Positions 14,004 to 21,864 of a DNA stretch of 22,651 nt are shown in pieces. Source of the DNA: an uncultured Muribaculaceae bacterium (GTDB lineage Bacteria > Bacteroidota > Bacteroidia > Bacteroidales > Muribaculaceae); assembly GCA_910579605.1 (NCBI GenBank), contig CAJTUG010000022.1:13355-36005 (forward strand), written 5' to 3'. Each line of letters opens with the position of its first letter. Position 1 is the first letter of the stretch. The notes under the pieces are model-generated. The model made no database searches, was not told the DNA's origin, and was given only the letters and a program-made list of their open reading frames with translations. A program made the translations under genes and the position numbers.

Positions 14004-15214
14004 GTCTCAAAGGCAAACATATAGTCTTAGGAATCTGCGGAGGCATAGCAGCCTATAAAAGCGTGTCGTTACTTCGGCTTTTCGTTAAAGCCGGGGCTGA
14101 GGTGCAGGTTGTGATTACACCGTCGGGCAAAGAATTTATAACACCGGTAACCCTATCGTCGCTATCGCAAAAGCCGGTAGTAAGTGAATTTTTCACAGCC
14201 AACACCGGCGAATGGCATTCCCATGTGCAAATCGGTCTTTGGGCAGACGCGATGGTGATAGCCCCGGCAACAGCTTGCTCTATGGGCAAAATGGCAACAG
14301 GGATAGCTGACAACATGCTTGTAACGACTTATCTATCTATGCGAGCTCCGGTATTTGCTGCTCCTGCCATGGATTTCGATATGATGATACACCCAAGCAC
14401 ACAGCGCAATCTTAAGCAACTTGAAGCAGACGGCGTTAAGATCATAGAACCCGAAAGCGGCGAACTTGCCAGCGGATTGAGCGGACGTGGACGCATGGCC
14501 GAACCAGAAACAATTTTCAAAACCGTAGAAGACTATTTTGCAAATAAAGAGGAACTCAAAGGAAAGCAAGTTCTTATAACAGCCGGTCCTACCTATGAAC
14601 GCATAGATCCGGTGAGATTCATAGGCAATTTCTCTACCGGAAAGATGGGCTATGCCATAGCCGAAGAAGCAGCCAACAGAGGTGCAGAAGTAGTACTGGT
14701 GAGTGGCCCTACATCCTTGGTTGCCAAACATCCAGGCATAAAAACCATTAAAGTGGAAAGCGCCCGGCAGATGCTTGAGGCATGTCGTGAGTATTTTGAC
14801 AATTCCGATATATGCATAATGTCGGCCGCGGTTGCCGACTATGCACCGTCGTGTGTGATGGAAAAGAAAATAAAACGCGAACGCGACGATATAGACGAAA
14901 TAAAATTGGTGAAAAATCCCGACATAGCCGCAACTTTGGGAAAAGAAAAACAAGACGGTCAAATTATGGTAGGTTTTGCGTTGGAGACCGACCACGCAAA
15001 AGAAAACGGCGAGTCCAAACTAAGGCGTAAAAATTTAGATATGATAGTTGTAAACAGCCTTGAAGATGCCGGTGCCGGTTTTGGAACGGACACAAACAAA
15101 ATTGACATTCTCTTTGCAGATACGCGCCCGGCGCTCCATTTCCCGTTGAAATCCAAAACAGAAGTTGCTAAAGATATATTAAATACAATCCAAACACTCT
15201 CCCCTCTCCAATGA
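14000..15214 (+). CDS. coaBC: Bifunctional phosphopantothenoylcysteine decarboxylase / phosphopantothenate-cysteine ligase
   Basis: 404 residues. Catalyses two steps of coenzyme A synthesis: CoaB joins cysteine to 4'-phosphopantothenate, CoaC (FMN) decarboxylates the product. CoaC domain, 1-185: GICGGIAAYKS near 11-21, EWHSHVQIGLWADAMVIAPA with His75, APAMDFDMM at 121-129, and GELASGLSGRGRMAEPE at 154-170. CoaB domain, 190-400: VLITAGPTYERIDPVRFIGN, FSTGKMGYAIAEEA, AAVADYAP, and KKIKR with the ligase lysine. By residue count, the positions equal to Escherichia Asn125 and Cys158 are Asp125 and Ser158; I recall Asp125 as common in Bacteroidota, so the protein is probably active with lineage-specific chemistry. 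It overlaps both neighbours by ATGA junctions. Confidence 0.96.
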   Translation: MSLKGKHIVLGICGGIAAYKSVSLLRLFVKAGAEVQVVITPSGKEFITPVTLSSLSQKPVVSEFFTANTGEWHSHVQIGLWADAMVIAPATACSMGKMATGIADNMLVTTYLSMRAPVFAAPAMDFDMMIHPSTQRNLKQLEADGVKIIEPESGELASGLSGRGRMAEPETIFKTVEDYFANKEELKGKQVLITAGPTYERIDPVRFIGNFSTGKMGYAIAEEAANRGAEVVLVSGPTSLVAKHPGIKTIKVESARQMLEACREYFDNSDICIMSAAVADYAPSCVMEKKIKRERDDIDEIKLVKNPDIAATLGKEKQDGQIMVGFALETDHAKENGESKLRRKNLDMIVVNSLEDAGAGFGTDTNKIDILFADTRPALHFPLKSKTEVAKDILNTIQTLSPLQ

Positions 15215-16125
15215 CCTATATTGCCAAAATATTCACTGCGATTGCTCTTGGTTTTGCATCTGTAGCAGCCCATGGGCAAGAGTTGAATTGTGAGGTAACT
15301 GTTAATGCCGACCAAATAAACGGCACCAATAAGCAAGTCTTTGAAACACTGCAGCAAGCTATCAACGACTATATGAATACCACGGTATTTACAAACACAC
15401 AGTTTGCCGCCAACGAGAAGATCGAATGCAGATTATTCCTCACCATAAAGGAATATAATGATGACACCATGACCGGCGATCTGCAAGTGCAGTCGTTGCG
15501 TCCGGTCTATAATACTTCTATCACAACCAATCTTATAAATTTCAAAGATACAAAGATAGAGTTTACCTACCAGGAAAACGAGCCTTTGGTTTTTTCCGTG
15601 AACAATATGGAAAGCCAACTCACAGCCATTCTCAATTTCTATGCCTATCTTATCTTGGCAATGGATTTCGACAGTTTTTCACCTAAAGGAGGAGAACCAT
15701 ATTGGGAAAGGCTAAAAATGATAGTTCAAATGGCACAATCATCGGGAGAAAGCGGTTGGAAAGCTTTTGAAGACACTAAAAACCGCTCGTCGGTGCTTGG
15801 AGCTTATACCGAGCCGAGCACATCCATTCTGCGAGATTTGACGTATACTTATCACCGCCAAGGGTTAGACCAGATGTCGGTGGCTGTAGACAAGGGGCGT
15901 GGCATAATAACAGAATCGCTCGGCAATATAGAAAAAGTTTATTCCGTCGCGCCAATGTCGGTTGGATTATCAATGTTTAAGGACTCTAAGTTAGACGAAT
16001 TAGTAAACATATATTCCAAGGCTCCTGCAGACGAGAGAGCGAAAGTCTACAAACTTTTAGAACCCGTCTATCCAACTGAACAAACACGTCTTGAGCAGAT
16101 AAAGAAAGGGCAAGAAAACAAATGA
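15211..16125 (+). CDS. DUF4835 / PorD-like exported protein
   Basis: 304 residues with a signal peptide (MTYIAKIFTAIALGFASVAA, cleavage near HGQ at 23). The mature start ELNCEVTVNADQINGTNKQV, the middle block SVNNMESQLTAILNFYAYLI, DFDSFSPKGGEPYWERLKMI, and GWKAFEDTKNRSSVLGAYTE are characteristic of the DUF4835 family, of which Flavobacterium/Porphyromonas members are called PorD in connection with the type IX secretion system. The protein is therefore expected in the periplasm or at the outer membrane. No other type IX component is in the window, and DUF4835 genes occur in many Bacteroidota beside coaBC and recN, so the secretion role is by family name only. It overlaps coaBC upstream and recN downstream by four bases each. 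Confidence 0.88.
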   Translation: MTYIAKIFTAIALGFASVAAHGQELNCEVTVNADQINGTNKQVFETLQQAINDYMNTTVFTNTQFAANEKIECRLFLTIKEYNDDTMTGDLQVQSLRPVYNTSITTNLINFKDTKIEFTYQENEPLVFSVNNMESQLTAILNFYAYLILAMDFDSFSPKGGEPYWERLKMIVQMAQSSGESGWKAFEDTKNRSSVLGAYTEPSTSILRDLTYTYHRQGLDQMSVAVDKGRGIITESLGNIEKVYSVAPMSVGLSMFKDSKLDELVNIYSKAPADERAKVYKLLEPVYPTEQTRLEQIKKGQENK

Positions 16126-17798
16126 TACGTAGTCTGAGGATAAGCAACTATGCGCTCATCAACAACCTTGAAATAGAATTTGGCGAAGGTTTCAACATCA
16201 TAACCGGCGAAACAGGTGCAGGCAAGTCTATAATCTTAGGTGCGTTAGGACTTCTTTTGGGTGGTCGTGCCGATATGCGCGCAGTGAGAGCCGAAGATCG
16301 CAAATCTATTATTGAGGCTGTTTTCGACATATCGCCCGATTCACCCGTTCTGAATATGCTTGATAACAACGGCTACGATTCTGGCGACAATTGCATAGTT
16401 CTTCGGCGCGAGCTGTTGCCTGGAGGCCGTTCAAGAGCTTTTATCAACCATTCTCCGGCAAATCTCCAGAACCTTCGCGATATTGCCATCCACCTTGTGG
16501 ATATCCATTCTCAACACCAGAACCTTTTGCTCGCCGACCAATCTTACCAGCTTGAAATTATCGACAATCTTGCTGATAACGCTTCTGCTCTGGAAGAATA
16601 TCACAGACTCTATGCGCTATACAGGAAGGCCCTGAAAGAATATACAAGCACACGCGATCTTATAAACCGTAACCGTGCCGACGCAGATTTCCTTGCTTAC
16701 CAATATAATGAATTGAAAGGAATGGAACTCCAGCCCGGCGAGCAAGCCAGTCTTGAGCATGAACGCGATATTCTTGCTAATCTCGGTGATGTACAAGAAA
16801 GGCTATGTGCTGCTACAGAGCCCCTGGATTATGCCACAGGGCCATTGCGGCAAGCTGTGAATGCACTTGAAAGTCTGGCTTCGGCTTTAGGCAATCCCGA
16901 AGGCGAAGACACTCCGGATTTCCACGCTCTTGCAGAGCGGTTAGAATCTGCACGAGTTGAAGCGTCCGATATCTACGACACACTTATGGACTACGATACA
17001 TCTCTTAGTGCCGACCCCGGCAGATTAGATGAGGTAGAGGAAAGGCTAAGCAGCATATATTCGCTTGAGGTGAAACACCATGTTGATAATTCCGATGCTC
17101 TTATTTCGCTCCGCGACCGCCTGCAATCCCAGCTGGAAGCACTCGGCGACGGCGACAATGTTCTTTCCCGTCTTGAACTGGCGGCAAAACGAGCTAAAAA
17201 GGCTGCAGTCGCAGCTGGCAATGTGCTTTCTGAACGCCGAGCCGATGCAGCAGCAGAATTTGCATCAGAACTACGCCGGCGTGCTGTTCCTCTTGGTATG
17301 CCCAATCTAAGGTGCGAAATTACCTTGACCCGGGGTAAACTCGGCCCCGACGGCTACGACCAGATACAGTTTCTCTTTGCTTTCAACAAAAATCAAGCAT
17401 TATTGCCAGTTGGCGCTACGGCTTCGGGAGGGGAAATATCGCGGTTGATGCTCTCTATAAAAAGTATTGTTGCTGAGCGCATGTCACTCCCGTCTATAAT
17501 ATTTGACGAGGTAGATACCGGTGTCAGCGGCGATATTGCGGCCCGTATGGCAGATATGATGTCTTTAATCAGCCGCAACATCCAAGTAGTGACTATTACC
17601 CACTTGCCTGCAGTTGCAGCCATGGGCACCACTCATTTTAAAGTATATAAAGAAGACGACGACACGACAACGAGCACCCATATACGCAAGCTTGAGGTTG
17701 AAGAACGCAGCCATGAGCTTGCCCTTATGCTCAGCGGCAACGCGGCAGATAAAGCTGCTATTGCAGCAGCTAAAGCGCTTCTATCAAAAAACAAATAA
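16122..17798 (+). CDS. recN: DNA repair protein RecN
   Basis: 558 residues, normal length. SMC-like ATPase that acts early in double-strand break repair. Walker A GETGAGKS at 29-36 after MIRSLRISNYALINNLEIEF; VDIHSQHQNLLL near 126-137 is the Q-loop-adjacent block typical of RecN; the middle third is a long charged coiled-coil region; the ABC signature SGGEISR is at 435-441; Walker B SIIFDEVDTGVSGD has the Asp-Glu pair near 462-463; and VTITHLPAVAAMG is the H-loop. All catalytic elements are intact. The ATG overlaps the preceding stop (ATGA) and rlmB follows after 12 nt, so it is in the dnaN-led operon. No SOS (LexA) box was recognised in front of it; with coupled translation, independent regulation looks unlikely. 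Confidence 0.97.
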   Translation: MIRSLRISNYALINNLEIEFGEGFNIITGETGAGKSIILGALGLLLGGRADMRAVRAEDRKSIIEAVFDISPDSPVLNMLDNNGYDSGDNCIVLRRELLPGGRSRAFINHSPANLQNLRDIAIHLVDIHSQHQNLLLADQSYQLEIIDNLADNASALEEYHRLYALYRKALKEYTSTRDLINRNRADADFLAYQYNELKGMELQPGEQASLEHERDILANLGDVQERLCAATEPLDYATGPLRQAVNALESLASALGNPEGEDTPDFHALAERLESARVEASDIYDTLMDYDTSLSADPGRLDEVEERLSSIYSLEVKHHVDNSDALISLRDRLQSQLEALGDGDNVLSRLELAAKRAKKAAVAAGNVLSERRADAAAEFASELRRRAVPLGMPNLRCEITLTRGKLGPDGYDQIQFLFAFNKNQALLPVGATASGGEISRLMLSIKSIVAERMSLPSIIFDEVDTGVSGDIAARMADMMSLISRNIQVVTITHLPAVAAMGTTHFKVYKEDDDTTTSTHIRKLEVEERSHELALMLSGNAADKAAIAAAKALLSKNK

Positions 17799-17810
17799 AC
17801 AAGATATCAC

Positions 17811-18578
17811 ATGACAATGGAAAAAAGCAATAATGAATATATCTTCGGCATTCACCCGGTAATTGAGGCCATAGAATCCGGCCGGACTGTCGACAAGCTT
17901 TATATGAAAAAAGATCTTAATGGAGAGCTTGCCGTCCGTCTGCAGCACTTGGCCAAAGAGCACGGCATACCTGTTCACCGAGTACCATTGGAAAGGCTCA
18001 ACCGTTTTACCAGAAAGAATCACCAAGGCGTAGTAGCCCTCATTTCGGCTATTGATTATACAGATTTAAGTGTATTGGTTCCTACATTGTTTGAAGATGG
18101 AATATTGCCTTTTATCCTTGTATTAGACGGTATAACTGATGTGCGTAATTTTGGCGCCATGGCCAGAACCGCAGAGTGTTGTGGTGTAAATGCCATAGTG
18201 ATACCGCGCCAAGGGAGTGTTACGGTTGGAGCTGATGCCGTCAAGACTTCTGCAGGTGCATTGAACCACTTACCGGTATGTCGCGAAGCCAGCCTTGCGC
18301 GAGCAGTCGGTTTCCTAAAGCAAAGCGGTTACCAGATTGTATGTGTTACCGAAAAAGGATCGGTGAACTATACTACAGGAGATTACACCACACCTGTTGC
18401 CTTGGTTATGGGTGCTGAGGATGTAGGAATTTCTCCGGAAATCCTAAAATTGGCCGATACATCTGCTTCAATACCTATGTTTGGCCGAATTGGCTCTTTG
18501 AATGTAGGAGTTGCCGCCGGAGTTATGATGTATGAGGTAGTGAGGCAACGTCTTGCTGATAATCTTGAGGTTTTGTGA
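17811..18578 (+). CDS. rlmB: 23S rRNA (guanosine 2'-O)-methyltransferase RlmB (TrmH/SpoU family)
   Basis: 255 residues if the ATG at 17811 is used; a second ATG at 17817 is just as plausible. Transfers a methyl group from S-adenosylmethionine to a ribose 2'-OH of 23S rRNA. The N-terminal 85 residues are the small substrate-binding domain (YIFGIHPVIEAIESGR, VHRVPLERLNRFTRKNHQGV). The SpoU knot domain follows with the three motifs: DVRNFGAMARTAECCGVNAI (motif 1, with the conserved Asn and Arg), VALVMGAEDVGIS (motif 2) and IPMFGRIGSLNVGVAAGVMM (motif 3), the knot that binds the cofactor. The group 3 TrmH type is clear; the precise rRNA position is inferred from the family. It is the last gene of the run that begins with dnaN; a 116-bp gap follows. 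Confidence 0.93.
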   Translation: MTMEKSNNEYIFGIHPVIEAIESGRTVDKLYMKKDLNGELAVRLQHLAKEHGIPVHRVPLERLNRFTRKNHQGVVALISAIDYTDLSVLVPTLFEDGILPFILVLDGITDVRNFGAMARTAECCGVNAIVIPRQGSVTVGADAVKTSAGALNHLPVCREASLARAVGFLKQSGYQIVCVTEKGSVNYTTGDYTTPVALVMGAEDVGISPEILKLADTSASIPMFGRIGSLNVGVAAGVMMYEVVRQRLADNLEVL

Positions 18579-18612
18579 TTTACCATTTTTAACAATCGGT
18601 TCAAGAAAAAAA

Positions 18613-18620
18613 TCGATTTG
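18613..18620 (+). promoter_or_regulatory. Weak candidate -7 element for the srfB-like gene
   Basis: TCGATTTG matches TAnnTTTG at all but one defined position and overlaps the 10-bp palindrome AAATCGATTT (18610-18619). It lies 74 nt before the ATG at 18695 in the 116-bp gap after rlmB. No good -33 element is seen and no intrinsic terminator with a stable stem was found in the gap, so read-through from rlmB is also possible. Confidence 0.25.
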
Positions 18621-18694
18621 TATAGTATATGACATAAAACCAAACATCCCATAAAGCAAACAGAAACGGAAACAAATTAAATAACCCAACCGAT

Positions 18695-21600
18695 ATGCTA
18701 CATCTCATTTCCGACAGCGGTATCCAGTTCTACCATAAAGAGGTTGAATTTGACCCCGACCAACAACTGACATTACCTGGAGGACGACCGCTCAAATATA
18801 GTTTCTGCAACATGCAGAACACCACCACCGGCGAGCGGGTTTTCGATTTGCTCACATACCATAGCGGTGTAGGTAAATTTATCCCAGTAAACGAAATTGT
18901 TCGCGATAACGCAATGGAGAAACTCGCCGACGGCCGTTCTAAGCTTGACGAGTGTGGCGTTGAAACTCTTTTGGGTACTGTGAATGCGGCTTTATATACA
19001 CAGATAAATCCTGGCGACGGCAATGAGATGTTTACCATTAATTCTCTTGGGTCTTTCCGCACTCCTAATCCTTCCAATATACACGAAAAGGTAAGAGCTT
19101 TTGATTTGCTTTTGGGCAAATGGCTTCCAATGCCAATGTTTGAATGGCAACATGGAGTGTCGGGCGATGTTCCCTATGGTTGGTGCCGTCTAAAAATTGA
19201 TGAGAAAGGAGAAGGTAGCACCCCCGGAAGTAAACGTTACGTTCTTACGTGGGCTTTTGATACCCAAATAAGCGAAGACGATATGGCCATGTTCCGGCCC
19301 TCGTTTCCTGTAGACGGCCTTGAAAAAATGGAATACACCCTTTGCAACAAGGCTTCCAACCTGATGCAGTTTATGAGTCCATTTGGTGATTTTACCGTAT
19401 TCAGCCACTATTTGTCGCAATTACTGGGTTTGGCAAGCGGGACTACAAATCTTAAATATATTGGCTTCTACATCTACCTTATTAATTTTATACGCCTTAT
19501 CGATGGAGCGCCCGAGGTTACGTTACATCGCTGCGATCCACGGAAAGAAAAACCTGTGGATTTGGTATTAGATATCGGAAACTCGCGAACTTGCGGTTTG
19601 CTATTTGAAGATGGCGATTTTTCTAAGGTCACAATGTTGGCGTTGCGCGATTTGAGCGATCCGTCCAAGACAAGCGAGCATCCATTTGATATGCGTCTTG
19701 TTTTCCGTCAGGCAGATTTCGGCAACGACATCGTGATTGAAGACGAGGAAATGTTCAACTACCCGTCGATGGTGAGAATAGGCGAAGAAGCAAAAAAGCT
19801 TGTTTATAAATCGGCTCAAAACGAGGGCTTATGGGCAAGCACTACCAACTACAGCAGCCCAAAGCGTTATTTGTGGGATACGCGTTTGTTTAAACACAAA
19901 TGGGAATTTCTTACAACAGACGACGACCCTCTCTATATCCGCTCTGCAGAGAACATTTACATACCTGAATTATCCGATCTTTTTGATGCATCCGGAGAGT
20001 TCATACGAGATCCTTTCTCGGCATTAGAACCTACCGACGGTCACACTCATTACTCACGTGCATCGCTCATGACTTTTGTCATGATCGAAATCTTGCAACA
20101 GGCTTGTATGCAAATCAATTCTATAGAATTCCGCAAATATGGAGATTTGAATTGCAAAAGGACTTTGAGGAATCTTATCTTGACTTGCCCTACCGCAATG
20201 CCTATGGCCGAGCAAATAAAACTCCGGCAAAGCGCCATAGATGCAATAGATGCCCTACGTATGGTTTATCCCGAAGGCAAATTCCCAAAGGTGGAAGTTT
20301 ATCCACAAGTAGACAAGCTCACTGGCGGAAGTGAGGGCAACGGTTACGGCGAATCTAAAGCCACATGGATCTACGATGAGGCCACATGTTGCCAGCTTGT
20401 TTATCTAAATGCCGAAATCTCTGAAAGATATAACGGCCGCGCAAAAGATTTCTTTGACCTTAAAGGCCATGTGCGCCCCGAACTCGCCGCTGAAGGCTAT
20501 ACCGACAAAGCTGTTACAGTAGCATCGGTTGATATAGGAGCCGGTACTACCGATGTTATGGTATGCAGTTACAAATATGATAGTAACGGGACGCTTACCC
20601 CTCGCCCTATCTTCTGGGACAGTTTTTACGTTGCGGGCGATGATATCTTGCGGAATATTATCCAGAACATAATCATTGAAGACCCCGGGAGCGATAATCC
20701 CGATATGGGTAGTGTCTTCTCTGCGCTTACTGCTCGTTTAGACCATATGAGCATTGACGAGATTGCAGCTATTCCCCAGATAAAGAGACACGATTTCTAT
20801 CTCAATCTGATAGGCAGCCTGCGCTCGTCGGCCAGCGAAACTGAAACCAAGGCATTGAAACAGATTTTGGTGAGCAACCTGCTCCGTAATTTTTTTGGAG
20901 CAGACAGCCGTTTGCTTGACATAAAAGACAGAAGCTGCAGGGTTGATTTCAATACACAGATTTCGCACCCAATGGCACAATTCTTTATGGAATTACTGCG
21001 TTTGGAGCGCCCTTCCCGGGTTTACAGCTTTGACGAGATATTCTCAGACATCAAGCCTTCTGGCTATCTGTTGGACTATTTTGCCGAACATTTCGGCTTC
21101 CGTTTCGAGAATCTTAAATGGCGCTACGATCCAGAACGCACCGCCGACATCGTAAAGTCTACCATGGAAAAGCTATTACAGCAGATTTCTGTGGTTCTAT
21201 ATGCTCACCATTGCGACATAATAGTTCTTGCAGGACGTCCGACATCTATCAACGCAATAACGGAGCTATTTGTAAAATATCTTCCTGTCATGCCAGAACG
21301 GCTTGTGCGCCTCAACGAATATCGTCCTGGCCAATGGTATCCTCTTTCCGACCCAGAAGGCTATTTCACCGACCAAAAGGCAGTGGTTGCCGTGGGTGCA
21401 ATGGTAGGTTATCTTGCCTCGACCAAGGGCTTCAACGGCCTGAACATAGACTTTGAAGAGATGACAAAGCAATTTAGCTCCACAGCCAACTACATAAGCA
21501 TTTACAGGGACGATAAGATGGCAGACACCATCATGACACCAAGCCACAATAGCGCGACTCTGTCGCTAAGTGTATTCCCGTCGTTCTTCGGCACAAAACA

Positions 21601-21859
21601 ATTTGATCAACCGCTCTATGAGGGGCGTCCGATCTACGCGCTATATAATCATTCGGGACGCCAACGTATCAGAGTAACTTTATCGCGCGATTTCCAAGAA
21701 GATCCTGAAAAGATAACAATAGAAGACATTTCTGATGAGAATGGCGACCAGATTCCTATGGATCAGATTGAATTCATGGGTCAATCTATAGTAAACGACG
21801 GTCAACACTGGCTTGATAAAGGTGTATTCGAACTCTCTGTCCAATCCCGTAACAACTAA
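18695..21859 (+). CDS. srfB: SrfB-like protein with actin/Hsp70-type ATPase motifs
   Basis: 1054 residues, no signal peptide or membrane segment, so probably cytosolic. Similarity to virulence factor SrfB is recognised at several points: the start LISDSGIQFYHKEVEF; DLVLDIGNSRTCGLLFEDGD at 289-308; and near the C-terminus LAGRPTSINAITELF (845-859), RLNEYRPGQWYPL and AVVAVGAMVGYLAS. DIGNSRTCG (from Asp293) and VDIGAGTTDVMV (Asp613-Asp620) have the form of the phosphate-1 and phosphate-2 loops of the actin/Hsp70 superfamily, and LAGRPTS that of the adenosine loop, so nucleotide binding is predicted. The first 280 residues look like a separate N-terminal domain and the last 130 a beta-rich tail. 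Known srfB lies in the srfABC operon of Proteobacteria; its molecular job is not settled. The SrfC-like gene starts 5 nt downstream. No SrfA-like gene is visible upstream. Confidence 0.82.
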   Translation: MLHLISDSGIQFYHKEVEFDPDQQLTLPGGRPLKYSFCNMQNTTTGERVFDLLTYHSGVGKFIPVNEIVRDNAMEKLADGRSKLDECGVETLLGTVNAALYTQINPGDGNEMFTINSLGSFRTPNPSNIHEKVRAFDLLLGKWLPMPMFEWQHGVSGDVPYGWCRLKIDEKGEGSTPGSKRYVLTWAFDTQISEDDMAMFRPSFPVDGLEKMEYTLCNKASNLMQFMSPFGDFTVFSHYLSQLLGLASGTTNLKYIGFYIYLINFIRLIDGAPEVTLHRCDPRKEKPVDLVLDIGNSRTCGLLFEDGDFSKVTMLALRDLSDPSKTSEHPFDMRLVFRQADFGNDIVIEDEEMFNYPSMVRIGEEAKKLVYKSAQNEGLWASTTNYSSPKRYLWDTRLFKHKWEFLTTDDDPLYIRSAENIYIPELSDLFDASGEFIRDPFSALEPTDGHTHYSRASLMTFVMIEILQQACMQINSIEFRKYGDLNCKRTLRNLILTCPTAMPMAEQIKLRQSAIDAIDALRMVYPEGKFPKVEVYPQVDKLTGGSEGNGYGESKATWIYDEATCCQLVYLNAEISERYNGRAKDFFDLKGHVRPELAAEGYTDKAVTVASVDIGAGTTDVMVCSYKYDSNGTLTPRPIFWDSFYVAGDDILRNIIQNIIIEDPGSDNPDMGSVFSALTARLDHMSIDEIAAIPQIKRHDFYLNLIGSLRSSASETETKALKQILVSNLLRNFFGADSRLLDIKDRSCRVDFNTQISHPMAQFFMELLRLERPSRVYSFDEIFSDIKPSGYLLDYFAEHFGFRFENLKWRYDPERTADIVKSTMEKLLQQISVVLYAHHCDIIVLAGRPTSINAITELFVKYLPVMPERLVRLNEYRPGQWYPLSDPEGYFTDQKAVVAVGAMVGYLASTKGFNGLNIDFEEMTKQFSSTANYISIYRDDKMADTIMTPSHNSATLSLSVFPSFFGTKQFDQPLYEGRPIYALYNHSGRQRIRVTLSRDFQEDPEKITIEDISDENGDQIPMDQIEFMGQSIVNDGQHWLDKGVFELSVQSRNN

Positions 21860-21864
21860 GCACA

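Noticed and set aside
14333..14995. 220-codon minus-strand open frame opposite coaBC
   Set aside because: Antisense shadow; rich in Phe, Cys, His and Tyr as expected from a reversed coding strand.
18579..18694. Intrinsic terminator after rlmB
   Set aside because: Only a 5-bp AATCG/CGATT stem with a 15-base loop and no T-run following; too weak to call.
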